Assembly (NCBI GenBank): GCA_028829895.1
Contig: CM054181.1
Location: 69,609,259 to 69,673,258 of the forward strand
Length of the DNA stretch: 64,000 nucleotides
Direction of reading: 5' to 3'
Source: Sinotaia quadrata
Taxonomy: Eukaryota; Mollusca; Gastropoda; Architaenioglossa; Viviparidae
Made by a program: the position numbers and the translations under genes. Below, one piece after another: positions 46,684 to 56,935 of the stretch. Numbering within the stretch: the first letter of the stretch is position 1; each line of letters starts with the position of its first letter. The notes under the pieces are model-generated. The model made no database searches. It had not been told where the DNA came from and saw nothing but the letters and a program-made list of their open reading frames with translations.

Positions 46684-47180
46684 TTAGCAATTAGTTACTG
46701 ATATAAAACATCTACTATTAGTTATTGATATAAAACATGTACAATTAGTTAATGATATAAAACGTGTACAATTAGTTAATGATATAAAACGTGTACAATT
46801 AGTTAATGATAAAAAACGTGTACAATTAGTTAACGATATAAAACATCTACAATTAGTTAATGATATAAAACATGTACAATTAGTTAACGATATAAAACAT
46901 CTACAATTAGTTAATGATATAAAACATGTACAATTAGTTAACGATATAAAACATCTACAATTAGTTAACGATATAAAACATCTACAATTAGTTAACGATA
47001 TAAAACATCTACAATTAGTTAACGATATAAAACATCTACAAATAGTTAATGATATAAAACATCTACAATTAGTCAATGATATAAAACATCTACAATTAGT
47101 CAATGATATAAAACATCTACAATTAGTTAATGATATAAAACATGTACAATTAGTTAATGATCTAAAACATCTACAATTGC
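46684..47180. repeat. 27-bp minisatellite, about 18 copies
   Basis: AATTAGTTAACGATATAAAA and CATCTAC recur every 27 bp. Variants ACG/ATG and CATCTAC/CGTGTAC are distributed so that neighbours match, suggesting local homogenisation. The 139-codon minus frame of nine-residue repeats (TNCRCFISL) is an artefact of the period being divisible by three. Confidence 0.97.
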
Positions 47181-47264
47181 CGGTGTAAGTATAAACAACT
47201 GGTTAAATGTTCATTTCTGCAACTGTTATGCTGACATGCTGATGAGCCATAGTCAGTTCGACTC

Positions 47265-47282
47265 AGCCCCCCCCCCCCCCCC
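47265..47282. repeat. Poly(C) run
   Basis: About 18 consecutive C. Confidence 0.95.
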
Positions 47283-47499
47283 AGCTATTTAAACCAAAAA
47301 ATAGATTTTATAAAATAGTATATAATTAGATATATAGATAGACAGAGAACAAGACGCAATCATTAGACTAATCATTACATATTACGATAACAAATTAAAG
47401 AAGTTACATTACTCTGGCAAAATTATTCCCCTGCTATATGTTTCTAATAGAATTATTAAGTTAACATCGTCAACATTTATATTGATCAACAGAGAATAT

Positions 47500-47635
47500 A
47501 ACATTTATAATATATATGTATTTGTCAACATTTATATTGATCAACAGAGAATATAACATTTTATAATATATGTGTATTTGTCAACATTTATATTGATCAA
47601 CAGAGAATATAACATGTTATAATATATGTGTATTT
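47500..47635. repeat. ~57-bp tandem repeat, 3 copies
   Basis: TCAACATTTATATTGATCAA and CAGAGAATATAACAT recur. An incomplete copy begins near 47465. Confidence 0.93.
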
Positions 47636-48660
47636 TCTCAAGCTTTAAATTATGTTTTGTATTATTTGTATGTAAGCAGGTGGAGGTAATTTAGTGCACA
47701 CATAACTAAAGCTGACCTTCCTGCACTGTCTGTGAGGTCTTTGTTTTGATGCATGAAGGAGAGGCAAGAGCATGCATTGGATGTGAATAGGTTTATGACC
47801 ATGGTCAGTCAGCAGCTCATTAATTAAGATGTCCATTTGGGTTGCGAAAAGCCATACAGTGGCCTATACACGTCAACATTCTATTAGTGTCTGCACTAGG
47901 GTTGGAAATGGGTGGGTGGTCAATCAAGGCATATATGCCCCAGTGGCCCGCAAACCTGTTGTCTGTCTTATGGCTAATGGTCAAAGGGCCTAAGAAGCCC
48001 ACTGTTCTTTTTCTTATTTTAAGGCTGTGTTCTGATTCAGTGGTAGAGTCTTGTGACTGTTTGAACGTCAGATTGTAACTGTCACTGGCTGTGTTTGTGA
48101 TGTTAGAGTAGTGCTGTGTGTTTGTGTGTGTGTAGCGTTATCTTCTCACATCATTGCCTTCCCAGTGTGACAAACAGCAGCCTGTCAGGGGGTGGGGGTT
48201 AGAGGCAAGAAACTAAGTAGAGTAGGTGCTGTGATTGGGAAGACAGTTCCTTTTGGAAATGGTACTAAGGGGATGCTAGTCAGTAATTAGTATTTAGCAA
48301 ACTTAACCCCACCAAGTACTAGCCTGGTTACAATTACACTAACAGATAAGCGAGACTGAACAATTAATAAAAAGAAAAGTTTAACGATATTTAAAAGGAA
48401 TAAGCACAATACATTCTGTCCTAGTTTCTCATCATAAGCAAATAATATGAATAGTCTGATCAAGTTCAAGCTGCACTTTAGTCACTGTTCATAATCAAGA
48501 CAACTTCAGTTTTCACACGCTGGCACAAGATACGTCACACTGGTAGATGCTCAATAGGACACATCAAGAGTATCATCAAAATCAGACACCCAAGTGTACT
48601 GCAAATCACTAAATTAATAAATACTTATTTTGGCATATACCTCTGCAAGAAATAAAAAAT
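47636..48660. other. Unique DNA, possible old mobile element
   Basis: The stretch 47820-48020 is open on both strands for 60-78 codons with non-repetitive composition, but it matches no family I know. A TG-rich patch lies at 48105-48135. Confidence 0.3.
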
Positions 48661-48664
48661 AAAC

Positions 48665-49110
48665 AGTATAACATTCGTAATAAAACCTAACCATTCATAC
48701 AATATTGTGACGTCTTTATCTTATCTAACCAATAGCATAACCTTCGTAATAAAACCTAACCATTCACACTATACAGAGACAACAGATATATATAGCAAAA
48801 ATCTTTTCCCAGGGGCACAACAATCATAGGAACAGTACGGTACGTTTCGCAGTCACTGCGGGAACATTATTGAGTAAAAATCTATTATTCAGCAAAGATT
48901 TACAATACTTAAGTTACACAACCAACAGTCATTACAGGAAATGCTGTAAATATCTATTGTACACAAAGAAAATATCAGCAAAAGTTACAGAATCATTACA
49001 GGAAACGTGTACAGGGAACATATTTTTTTTCACAATAAACAATATCAATAAAGATGACAGTCATTGCAAGAACAATGCAGTAAACTTCTAATATTCACTG
49101 AACACAATAA
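48665..49110. repeat. Diffuse ~65-70-bp repeats
   Basis: TTCGTAATAAAACCTAACCA occurs at 48675 and 48743. Then TCATTACAGGAAA-like words (48850, 48930, 48992, 49059) recur at about 65 bp. Confidence 0.7.
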
Positions 49111-49344
49111 CGATAAAGTATTTACATAGTCAGTATAGGAAAAGATATACACGCAACAAGAGTCTGTTGCCATATGGTTGAAAGAAAAGAGTCATCTTGC
49201 ATGTAAAATATATCTTCATTACACACATTTTGATACAAGCAGTAACACAGTATTATTACCATATTTCAGAGAAGCAACAAGTGGCATTAATCCAGTAAAC
49301 GATCGTTTTAATTCCAAACTCATTAGCTGGAAGAAGTGGCACAG

Positions 49345-49348
49345 TTTT

Positions 49349-49389
<41 letters not shown>

Positions 49390-49392
49390 CAT
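49345..49392. repeat. GT then GA microsatellite
   Basis: About 12 GT units followed by about 8 GA units. Confidence 0.95.
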
Positions 49393-49475
49393 AAACTATG
49401 TGTTAATTATATTTATTAATTAAGTTAGAAGGAGTTATATAAATATTTGTTTCACAGGCTAAAGAGAGAGACACA

Positions 49476-49865
49476 GGAGACAGACCTGTGAAGAGATGTC
49501 AATTAGTCACTTACAAAATCATTATGGTAGAAGCAGTAGGCAATTAGTCACTTACAAAATCATTATGGTAAAAGCAATAGGCAAACAACTTTACCAATCC
49601 AAGTGGAAGAACAACAAAAAGCGTTGATTCTATGAACTTGACGTCAATTACCAAGTCGTTATGGTAGAAGCAGTCACAAAATCTGTCACGAAACCAAAGC
49701 GACAGCAAAGGTCACTGACTATTAATTAGACGTCAATTACTGAATCATTAGGGTAGAAGCAGTCACAAAATCTGTCACGAAACCAAAGGGACGGTCAAGG
49801 ACAATGATTCTATGAATTAGACGGCCATTTCTGAGTCGTTAAGGTAGAAGCAACACTCAGATCTG
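49476..49865. repeat. Two adjacent arrays: 43-bp x2 and ~89-bp x3
   Basis: ATTAGTCACTTACAAAATCA is duplicated 43 bp apart (49501, 49544). Then GACGTCAATTAC-led units of about 89 bp follow at 49640, 49729 and 49820. Both share ATTATGGTAGAAGCAGT-like cores, so the longer unit may have grown from the shorter. TGACGTCA lies at 49639-49646. Confidence 0.9.
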
Positions 49866-50632
49866 TCATCAAGCTGAAGAGACAGCAGCGAAAGAACACC
49901 GATCGTAGGAAATGTATTCCAGATACGAGTGATTAAGAATGAAGCAGAACGCCGTATGCTTAGTGTTTGTTCACAGGCCAGAAAAATGGATTGTAAAGGA
50001 AACTGATGAGAAAGACGAAGCTTTTAGTTACAAGAGTGATTGTCACAGCAAGAGTCACACACGAATACAGGTAAAACAATCGATCACATCATGTAATAAT
50101 ATGGAACTTAATAATATAATAATATGGAACTTAATAATAAAACGGCAGCCTGTAATAATATGGAACTTGAATACACTTTAGAAGAAAATATTTGTCAAAA
50201 GAAAACAAAAGAAAAATGGTGAAGGTACTGACCATACTGCGCGTTAAAGACATCAATTGCCGCATGACAATATAAACAATTTATTTTTTTGTATTTTCCA
50301 AAATGCAGGTATCAACAGAAAAAATTTCTTATAAAAGTCAGAGCTGACTTTTAGCTGAAGAGGCTTTCACGACAATCTTATTACTAATACGAATGACAGA
50401 TGGCAATAGAAAATGTTCTGTACAGATAAATATTTTTATTAAGTGATCCGACCTTACTTGAATGAGTGGCAAATTATTTTTTTTCCTCTTATAATAAAAA
50501 ATAATGATAAAAGATCTTTGCTTAGCAGTTTGTCTTGAATTAATAAATGGCTCTCGTCTAAATTATATTGTTTTTACAATAATATTACTCTAGAATATCA
50601 CTGCGTCACAAATATTTTTTTTTGTAAGTTGT
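49866..50632. other. AT-rich DNA left of the DNA transposon
   Basis: A small TAATAATATGGAACTT repeat (50092-50170, three copies) is the only structure seen. Confidence 0.4.
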
Positions 50633-50730
50633 CTAAGATTTTTAACTGATTTACAACAATTTGGACTGCTAAATTTGAAAATGACATCCGTTTTGTTTAA
50701 TCAGGTTTTTGATCTAATTCGATTTTTGTA
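50633..50730 (+). repeat. Left terminal inverted repeat
   Basis: Begins CTAAGATTTTT. It shares AAAATGACATC, GTTTTGTT, AATCAGGT and TTTGATCTA, in that order, with the reverse complement of 52683-52803. Confidence 0.82.
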
Positions 50731-50848
50731 TCTTGGAACACAATTCATTTATTAAATGTTACAAAAGTTGATTAGTGTACATTGAATAGTAGACATTGAT
50801 AACGGTAAGTACATATAAATTCAATATTAGGTCATCATTGTTCTAAAT

Positions 50849-52512
50849 TCAGGGCATGAGCTTGCGTCTCTTCGAACTTCTAGAATGCTCAGCAGTAGGG
50901 ATGTCTCTCAGTAATCTCCAACAGTACTCAGCCATCATGACTGCATCCCAGCGTCCCTGATACCTGGTTTCCATCTCTTTCATATCCTGATGAAATCTCT
51001 CCCCTTGCTCGTCGCTCATTGATCCCAGATTTTCAGGAAACCGATCCATATGTGAGAATAAGTAATGCATTTTGATGCTCATATTGCATCCAAGGTTTTT
51101 GAAAGCAGTCAGCATTGGCAACAAGCTCTGCATAGTTCCTGGCCTTATTGTTGCCAAGACAGTTTTTCAAGACCAGAACAAAAGCTTTTCACGCTTCCAG
51201 TTCCACTTCATTCTTTAAGTTTTCAAACTCTGGATCTCTGATTAGCTTACGGAGTTGTGGACCATCAAAAATGCCAGCTTTCAACTTCTCAATGGTCAAT
51301 CCTGGAAAAGCATGGCACAAGTAAGCGAAACAGCCACTATCCTTGTCCAAAGCTTTGGTGAACTGTTTGATTAAACCAAGCTTAATGTGCAACGGTGGAA
51401 AAAGTATCTTGTCTCAGTCCACCAGAGGCTGTTTATGAGGTTCTTTGCTTTGCAAGGTACCAATTCCTCCCGAACAGGCCTGTCCTGCTTCGTGTAATGC
51501 TGTGCTTTGTCCCACATGCACAGAAAGCATGGGTACTTGGTGAATCCAGACTGTTGTCTCAACAAAAGGTTTACCATCTTCAGGTTAACACAAAGTAACC
51601 ATCCATGCTGATCATAACGAATTTTCTCCAGCATGTACGTACCGCTTCATACTTCTCCTTCAGTGTAGTCGAGTGAGCTAGAGGTACAGAGGCAAACTGG
51701 TTACCATTGTGTAGCAGAACACATTTCAGTGATCGCTTGCTGCTGCCAATGAACAATCTCCAATCTTCAGGTTTATACTGTGGCACACCAAACTTGTGCA
51801 GAAGCTGTGCAATATCTGTACAGTACACCAGGTCCTTCTCTGTAGAGAAAAAAACTGAGGTACTCTTGATGTCTGTTGCGGTAGAAGGTGATGCGAACAC
51901 TGTCAGAAAGGACGTTTTTTCCCTAAATCTGGATGCCAACAGTTCATCAAATGACTTTGACAAGCTGAGATCACGAACTAGATCATTTAGCTCCTTTTGC
52001 GTAAAAGGATTTGAAAAATCATCATCAAGAACCACTAATTCTTCTTCGTAATATTCTTCAGCACTAGAGAAATCTTCTTCAATAATGTCAGTAAGTTCTC
52101 CAGGGACAGGTACTGGAATTTCATCACAATGAGCTGCTGGACGACGTTCTGATTCAAGATCAGGATACTTAAGGCCGCTCCGTTTTTTTCTGTTAATGCC
52201 AGTCACATCAATAGCGCAGAAGTAGCAGTCAGTGACATGGTTTGTCGGTTCCCTCCAAACCATAGGAATTCCAAACTTGAGACAGCTCTTCTTACCCTTG
52301 GTCCAACGACGCAGATTCTCGGTGCATGTCTTGCATACCACGTGTGGCGCCCAAACTTTATCCTGATCACCAAGCTTTATACCAAAATAAGCATGGTAAG
52401 CACACTTTATAAAACCTGTTGCTGTATTCCTGTTAGGAACAATGGTGTATTCGCCGCAGATGTAGCAAAATACATCGGGTTTATTTTTGCAGTGTCTACT
52501 GGCCGATTCCAT
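50849..52512 (-). pseudogene. Transposon-borne gene, multiply broken
   Basis: About 550 codons when intact. The first 310 codons (from the ATG at 52512) are continuous. They hold an N-terminal Cys-rich region with pairs C16-x2-C19, C60-x2-C63 and C96-x2-C99 (likely zinc binding), then a stretch rich in Glu/Asp (about residues 138-170). Downstream pieces in other frames carry GFTKYPCFLCMWDKAQHY, HIKLGLIKQFTKALDKDSG, LKAGIFDGPQLRKLIRDPEF and SDEQGERFHQDMKEME, hallmarks of a widespread uncharacterised invertebrate family. Breaks: frameshifts near 51633-51642, 51429-51431 and 51114-51122, and stops at 51414-51416 and 51189-51191 (TGA where relatives appear to have Arg and Trp). The acidic positions in the C-terminal part suggest an RNase H-like transposase, but this is inference. 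Confidence 0.85.
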
Positions 52513-52682
52513 TTCATTACCTTAAGAAGAAAAATATCATTCATATCAATTATTCAAAAATTAGCTTATATAGCCTCTTCATAATTATGTAAAACAATTT
52601 ATAATTTGTTTATTTAAAGAAATTTTACATCATATAAATAGAAAATACCCTTATATGTAAAAAAAAGACAAAAAAAAATAAT

Positions 52683-52803
52683 GTCGCAATAGATCAAATC
52701 GTTGATGATAGATAAAAAAAGTTGACCTGATTGAACAAAACCGATGTCATTTTTGGATCCAGCACAATAAAACTGTCATAAATCCGTCAAAAAAAAATCT
52801 TAG
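52683..52803 (-). repeat. Right terminal inverted repeat
   Basis: Its reverse complement begins CTAAGATTTTTTTTTGACGG and contains AAAATGACATCGGTTTTGTT and AATCAGGT. It lies upstream of the gene start, so the 5' end of the gene faces this repeat. Confidence 0.82.
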
Positions 52804-53000
52804 AAATTTGTTGTTGCCCAGTTTATTTCCAAAGTTAGAGGCACTTTTATCTGAAATTATGGCAATTGATTATATTTCCAAAGTTAGAAGCAATTTTTGA
52901 AATTATGGCAATTGATTACAATTATATTTCCAAAGATAGAGGCAATTTTTTTCTGAAACTGTGGCAATTGATTAATTATATTTCCAAAGTTAGAGGCATG
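52804..53000. repeat. ~50-60-bp repeat, about 4 copies
   Basis: TTTCCAAAGTTAGAGGCA and ATTATGGCAATTGATTA recur next to the transposon's right end. Confidence 0.9.
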
Positions 53001-53034
53001 TTGCTGCAAGCAAACGATTGTAAACAACCTGAAC

Positions 53035-53490
53035 TCTGTGAATGATTGCAAGATGACGTCTGTCAATGACTGCGAGATGACCTAAACGAATAACTACGTG
53101 ATAAGCAATGAGAGTGTCTGTTAGATGACTTATTTGAAGGACTGATCTCTGAGTGACTTCAAGATAAGTCCGTGAATGATCACGGCAGGTATGATCTTTG
53201 TGAATGACTGCTATATGACGTATGTGTAAACTGAGATGATCTCAGTAAATGACCGTGAGATGATCTCTGTGAATAACCAGTAATAAAATGTGAATAATCT
53301 GTGATTCTATGTGAATAACCAGTAATAAAATGCTATCGTTGTTTAACCGGAAATAAGATGTGAATGTTCTCTGTGAATAGCCAGTAATAAAATGTGAACG
53401 TTCTCTGTGAATAACCAGTAATAAAATGTTAACGTTCTCTGTGAATAACCAGTAATGTCAATGTTCTCTGTAAATAACCAGTTATAGAAT
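53035..53490. repeat. Two degenerate arrays
   Basis: GTGAATGACTGCAAGATGAC-like units (about 35 bp, 53035-53270) grade into GTGAATAACCAGTAATAAAA and TGTGAACGTTCTCT units (about 34 bp, 53270-53490). The shared GTGAATNAC start suggests one derived from the other. Confidence 0.85.
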
Positions 53491-53676
53491 CAAACTCGGG
53501 AAGATAAAAGTAAGACCATAAACAAAATTTTAAAAATATGAATCGCTAAAAATAAATATATACCACTCGCCCTGCGCTCTCCTGTCTCTATCCCTCTATG
53601 TTCCCCCTTCCCCCCTCACTTCGCATCTTTCATCCGTCAATCGATCTATCTCTCTGTCCCTCCGCCTATATATCTA
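53491..53676. other. AT-rich then pyrimidine-rich spacer
   Basis: A C/T-rich stretch lies at 53575-53640. Nothing else is recognised. Confidence 0.4.
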
Positions 53677-53694
53677 CACACACACACACATACA

Positions 53695-53739
<45 letters not shown>

Positions 53740-53752
53740 GCACGCATTAAGG

Positions 53753-53791
<39 letters not shown>
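53677..53791. repeat. CA then GA microsatellites
   Basis: Interrupted CA (53677-53738) and about 17 GA units (53756-53790). Confidence 0.97.
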
Positions 53792-53794
<3 letters not shown>

Positions 53795-53907
53795 GTGAAA
53801 TATAAATAAATAACGCAACAAGCAGTATAAACTTTCAGGTATAGAAGCAGGCTGACTGACAAGTACATTATGACATACATGAAGTGACATAACAAATTTC
53901 CAGTCAT

Positions 53908-54002
53908 GTTAGAATTTCTAGGTCAACCAGAAGCAAAGGTACCATTTCTAGGTCAACCAGAAGCAAAGGTACAATTTCTAGGTCAACCAGAAGCAAAGGT
54001 TA
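53908..54002. repeat. ~31-bp tandem repeat, 3 copies
   Basis: ATTTCTAGGTCAACCAGAAG and CAAAGGTAC recur three times. Confidence 0.95.
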
Positions 54003-54429
54003 TTTCTCGAAACGCGCACATTAATGGTCTTCGTGACATGACCTGTAGTCAAATCTGGACCAGCAGCGTGGGAATCTAATGCCGGAGCCTGACAATAATA
54101 CGTACACATCGGGAAAAGATGTGTTGTGTTCGCATGCAAATCAAAGACTAGACTAGGAAGCTGTTCCACTTGAATGGATCTTTGACGAAAGAGCACTAAG
54201 TTGAAGTAATTTTCCTTGAAACCCAAGCGACAGTAGCAGAATCCTGTTGCATGAAGTTAGTTATGCAAGCACGCACATACACTTATATATAAACACTGGC
54301 ATTTTTAAAACAGAATCTTTTTTAACATATTTGTCTGTTACAACTTGGCAGGCGGGAGGGAGTGGGGAGGGTGAAAGGGAAACTTTCTTAAGGAAACAAA
54401 AAGAGAATGAAAAAGAAAAAGGGCGGACG
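54003..54429. other. Unique DNA leading into the CpG-rich block
   Basis: No gene is recognised. CpG rises to the right. Confidence 0.4.
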
Positions 54430-54574
54430 CAGCGTTGCACACCCATACAATGGGGACACACCCCCGCGCAGCCTGGAACTGTACTCTTGTCACACACTCC
54501 TCTAGCACGTCAACACACGTGGAGTAAGGCAGCCCGCCGTCGCCATAGCAACACACCCCGCCGCTTGCTGCCAT
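54338..54574 (-). CDS. Candidate divergent first exon
   Basis: From an ATG at 54572-54574 the frame begins MAASGGVCCYGDGGLPYSTC and stays open for 79 codons, ending in Pro/Leu-rich low-complexity sequence. The first 45 or so residues look protein-like and the G after the ATG favours initiation. It would be transcribed leftward from the inverted CCAAT boxes at 54641-54657. Several GT dinucleotides could serve as donors, but none is a strong match. I do not recognise the protein. Confidence 0.2.
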   Translation of the reverse strand: MAASGGVCCYGDGGLPYSTCVDVLEECVTRVQFQAARGCVPIVWVCNAASALFLFHSLFVSLRKFPFHPPHSLPPAKL

Positions 54575-54687
54575 TACAATGGCTGCGAAAGGAGACGACG
54601 TCAGCCAATGGGAGCGCTTGAAGTGATAATTGAGACGGTGATTGGCCGGCGTGATTGGTTTTTGATTAAACATGACTTTGGTATAAA
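54539..54687 (+). promoter_or_regulatory. Promoter module: X-box, CRE-like, CCAAT x3, TATA
   Basis: GTCGCCATAGCAAC (54539-54552) is an excellent RFX X-box. CGACGTCA (54596-54603) is CRE-like and directly precedes CCAAT (54605-54609). Inverted CCAAT boxes (ATTGG) lie at 54641-54645 and 54653-54657. TATAAA lies at 54682-54687, so transcription to the right would start near 54712. RFX, CREB and NF-Y sites occurring together is a known animal arrangement, and X-boxes near starts often mark cilium-related genes. Which kind applies here is unknown. Confidence 0.5.
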
Positions 54688-54725
54688 TGGTACCGGTGTA
54701 AATCAATGAGCTGCTTCCTCCTCCC

Positions 54726-54803
54726 ATGGCAAGACGATGCGGAACTGATTTAAAATCGGTGCTTGAAAGTTTCCTCTCTATTTCCAAGCAGATTTCCTTG
54801 TAA
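54726..54803 (+). CDS. Possible 25-codon upstream open frame
   Basis: The first ATG after the predicted start site has a CTCCCATGG context. The frame is short and ends before any splice signal, so if transcribed it would be an upstream ORF in a 5' UTR, perhaps tempering translation from the ATG at 55307. Confidence 0.2.
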   Translation: MARRCGTDLKSVLESFLSISKQISL

Positions 54804-55234
54804 CCGCGCGGCCAGTAGGAGCGGTTGGTTCCGCTAGGAAATTGCGCTTCGCGTTTTTCGGAAACGGGTCTAGAGCTGGGGAAAATTAGATACATAAGAA
54901 CAATCAACAAGCTGACGGATATCGGAGGGGGTACAGCAACACCCTAAGCGAGTGTGCTGGGGGGGGATGCATCTGGCTCGAGGTGGTAGGAGGGGCCAGA
55001 CTTTAAAACAGTCCTTAGAGGGAGAAAAAGGAAGGAAGGACGGAAGGACGGAAGAGACACGGAAAGCTGGACAGACAGGGAAGAAAGAGGAAAGGAAAAC
55101 GGAAAGCTGGACAGACGCTGGAAGAAAGAGGAAAGGAACACGGAAGAGAACCCGAGAGTTTTTCGAGGAGAAAAGTCAAGTGGTTTCAAGTGCCTAATAT
55201 TGGCGTGGAGTGTAGAGTGTCGTGGCGGTGTAGG

Positions 55235-55296
55235 CTGCGCGCAGGTGACTGAGTAGTTTTCACTTTAGTGTGCCATCGGTGGTTCGAGTCCCATAC
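55235..55296 (+). mobile_element. tRNA-like SINE head
   Basis: GGTGACTGAGTAGTT (A-box-like) and GGTTCGAGTCCC (a perfect B box) are spaced as in a tRNA gene, but the acceptor stem does not pair well. Probably a SINE head lying in the predicted 5' UTR. It raises the possibility that the neighbouring 'exon' is SINE body. Confidence 0.4.
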
Positions 55297-55306
55297 TGAC
55301 ATCACC

Positions 55307-55379
55307 ATGCAGGCGATATCACAACAGGAGTATTACCGCGCGTGCACCTTTACCTCCATCCCGAGCATGATGTTTCCTG
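55307..55379 (+). CDS. Candidate first coding exon
   Basis: ATCACCATGC gives a near-ideal translation start at 55307-55309. The frame reads MQAISQQEYYRACTFTSIPS then MMFP, 24 codons plus one base, and meets G|GTACGT, an acceptable donor. It lies about 600 bp downstream of the TATA box in the CpG-rich block. The peptide is balanced and non-repetitive, but I cannot name a family from so short a piece. No downstream exon is recognised, so the gene would continue beyond the window or through introns I cannot parse. The adjacent tRNA-like sequence is the main doubt. Confidence 0.35.
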
Positions 55380-55420
55380 GTACGTCATTTCCGTTTTTTC
55401 TTCTCGTTCGTTTTATACAA

Positions 55421-56689
55421 GAGTGCTTATTCTCCCAGCTCTGAAAACTACCAGTCCACTCAGTTTACCCTCCCCCCGCCAAACTAGTTCGACCCTTACT
55501 TTTATAATTGCATGGACTAATGTTCAGTCTTACCATTGATACAAAACAAATATTTCGGCATTTAGAGTCTTAGAGATACATGTAAGGAAACTGTTAGAGC
55601 AAAACTAAAATGGGAATCAAAGCATTTTTTGTTTAACTTTAAACAAAAAAACAACATCGCTTGATATGTAAATTAAAAGGAACACAACAATAAAATAAGA
55701 AAAACAAATATACACAAAAAATACAAATACTCAAATCAACAAACAGGTAAACAACAAACAAATAATCAAAGTTATAAGAAACTAAAATTATAAATCCAAA
55801 ATGTACAAATATTTCCCCATTCCACACAAAAGAACCTTTTAAATACCGAAATATATACAACAGAGTAATCAGCTTTCACTTGAACAAACAAAGGAGCAAT
55901 ATTGATACATATGAACACACTAGACATAATTAATTATAAGATGAATTCTGAATATAAAGAAGTTTATTTTCTGCAGTAATGGTTTAATTTTTTTCCTTGG
56001 GGTTTGTTCTCTGATTCTCTGACTCCGTAAATGTTACTAAATTTATCCTTAGACTTAAAAGTCTCAAATGTGTACTTTTGAGAAAGAACGACTAAAATAA
56101 ATCTATCAACATATAAATATAAATAAAAATAGATAAATAATTAACAACAAATTGGTAATTATAAATTTCCGTTGATTCTTTCTTTTTAAGTTATTACAAT
56201 TCACAAATTATAATACAATTTACATATTATAATAATAAATATGTATTCATCAAGTGGATTTTTTTGCTATATTTAATTTTGCGTGTACGCATATTGTACT
56301 CTTACATAATTATACATATCTATTACTTTTATAAAATTTTAATCTGTACTATACTCTTATATTGATTATGTGTATATACATATATATATATATAGTTTTC
56401 TAATAATGACCTTACATATGTTGTACTTTATTAATGATTATACCTATGTTGAATTATTATCTGGTTATATATGTGGTAGAAAAGTTGATTAATATTGCAC
56501 TCCAATTGATTATTTATTGAACAATAATTAATCATACCTTGCGCAATAGGTAACAAATTACCTTGTGTACAACATTGAACTAGACTATACATTAAAATCA
56601 GTGGATTATGTTGTATTGCGATATTGATTATTATGACCCGATATCGGCTGATCAGTTGTTCAGTTATTGATTTTTTTATAACTGGGTAA
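55421..56689. other. AT-rich DNA, nothing recognised
   Basis: About 1.3 kb of strongly AT-rich sequence with TATA/ATAAA-rich stretches (a short TA run near 56380-56393). If the exon at 55307 is real, this is its first intron. Confidence 0.45.
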
Positions 56690-56935
56690 AAATAAATTGT
56701 AACTTATTGTAATTAGATAATGATATGTAATTGATCATGTATTTATTTATAATTAAGTCTTTTGTAATATATTATAATTAGATAATGATCTGTAATTGAT
56801 CTATATTTATAATTTAGTCTTTTGTAACATATTGTACTTAGATAATGATTTTGTATAATTAAGTCTTTTGTAACTTATTGTAATTAGATAATGATCTGTA
56901 ATTGATCTATATTTATAATTTAGTCTTTTGCAACG
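56690..56935. repeat. ~60-65-bp minisatellite, 4 copies
   Basis: GTAATTAGATAATGATCTGT and TTTATAATTTAGTCTTTTG recur. One unit is shortened. Confidence 0.92.

Larger units (their letters stand above)
50633..52803 (-). mobile_element. DNA transposon with long terminal inverted repeats
   Basis: A 2.17-kb element bounded by inverted repeats of about 80-110 bp. It carries a single intronless minus-strand gene, now broken, with about 290 bp of leader and 215 bp of trailer. The gene family is dispersed in many invertebrate genomes, which fits mobility. The inverted repeats have clear indels and substitutions relative to each other, so the copy is not recent. I saw no convincing target-site duplication. 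The superfamily could not be assigned. Confidence 0.8.
54430..55420. other. CpG-rich island-like block
   Basis: By eye this is the most CpG-dense kilobase of the window. It contains promoter motifs (54539-54687), a small upstream open frame, a purine-rich GGAAGGACGGAAGG stretch (55030-55150), a tRNA-like segment (55235-55296) and a candidate first coding exon. Together these suggest the 5' end of a gene running right. A minus-strand gene sharing the promoter is also possible. Confidence 0.5.

Noticed and set aside
46684..47103. 139-codon minus-strand frame of TNCRCFISL repeats
   Set aside because: A 27-bp satellite divisible by three leaves frames open on any strand without stops. There is no non-repeat coding sequence on either side.
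46684..47180. CRISPR-like regular array
   Set aside because: Units are contiguous with no spacers, and the DNA is clearly eukaryotic.
47842..48078. 78-codon plus-strand frame
   Set aside because: The opposite strand is open as well, and I find no domain, promoter or splice support.
51707..52584. Plus-strand frames of about 115 codons at 51.7-52.6 kb
   Set aside because: Antisense shadows of the transposon gene, whose minus-strand peptide is recognisable.
55235..55296. Functional tRNA gene
   Set aside because: Perfect B box, but the acceptor and anticodon stems do not fold convincingly.
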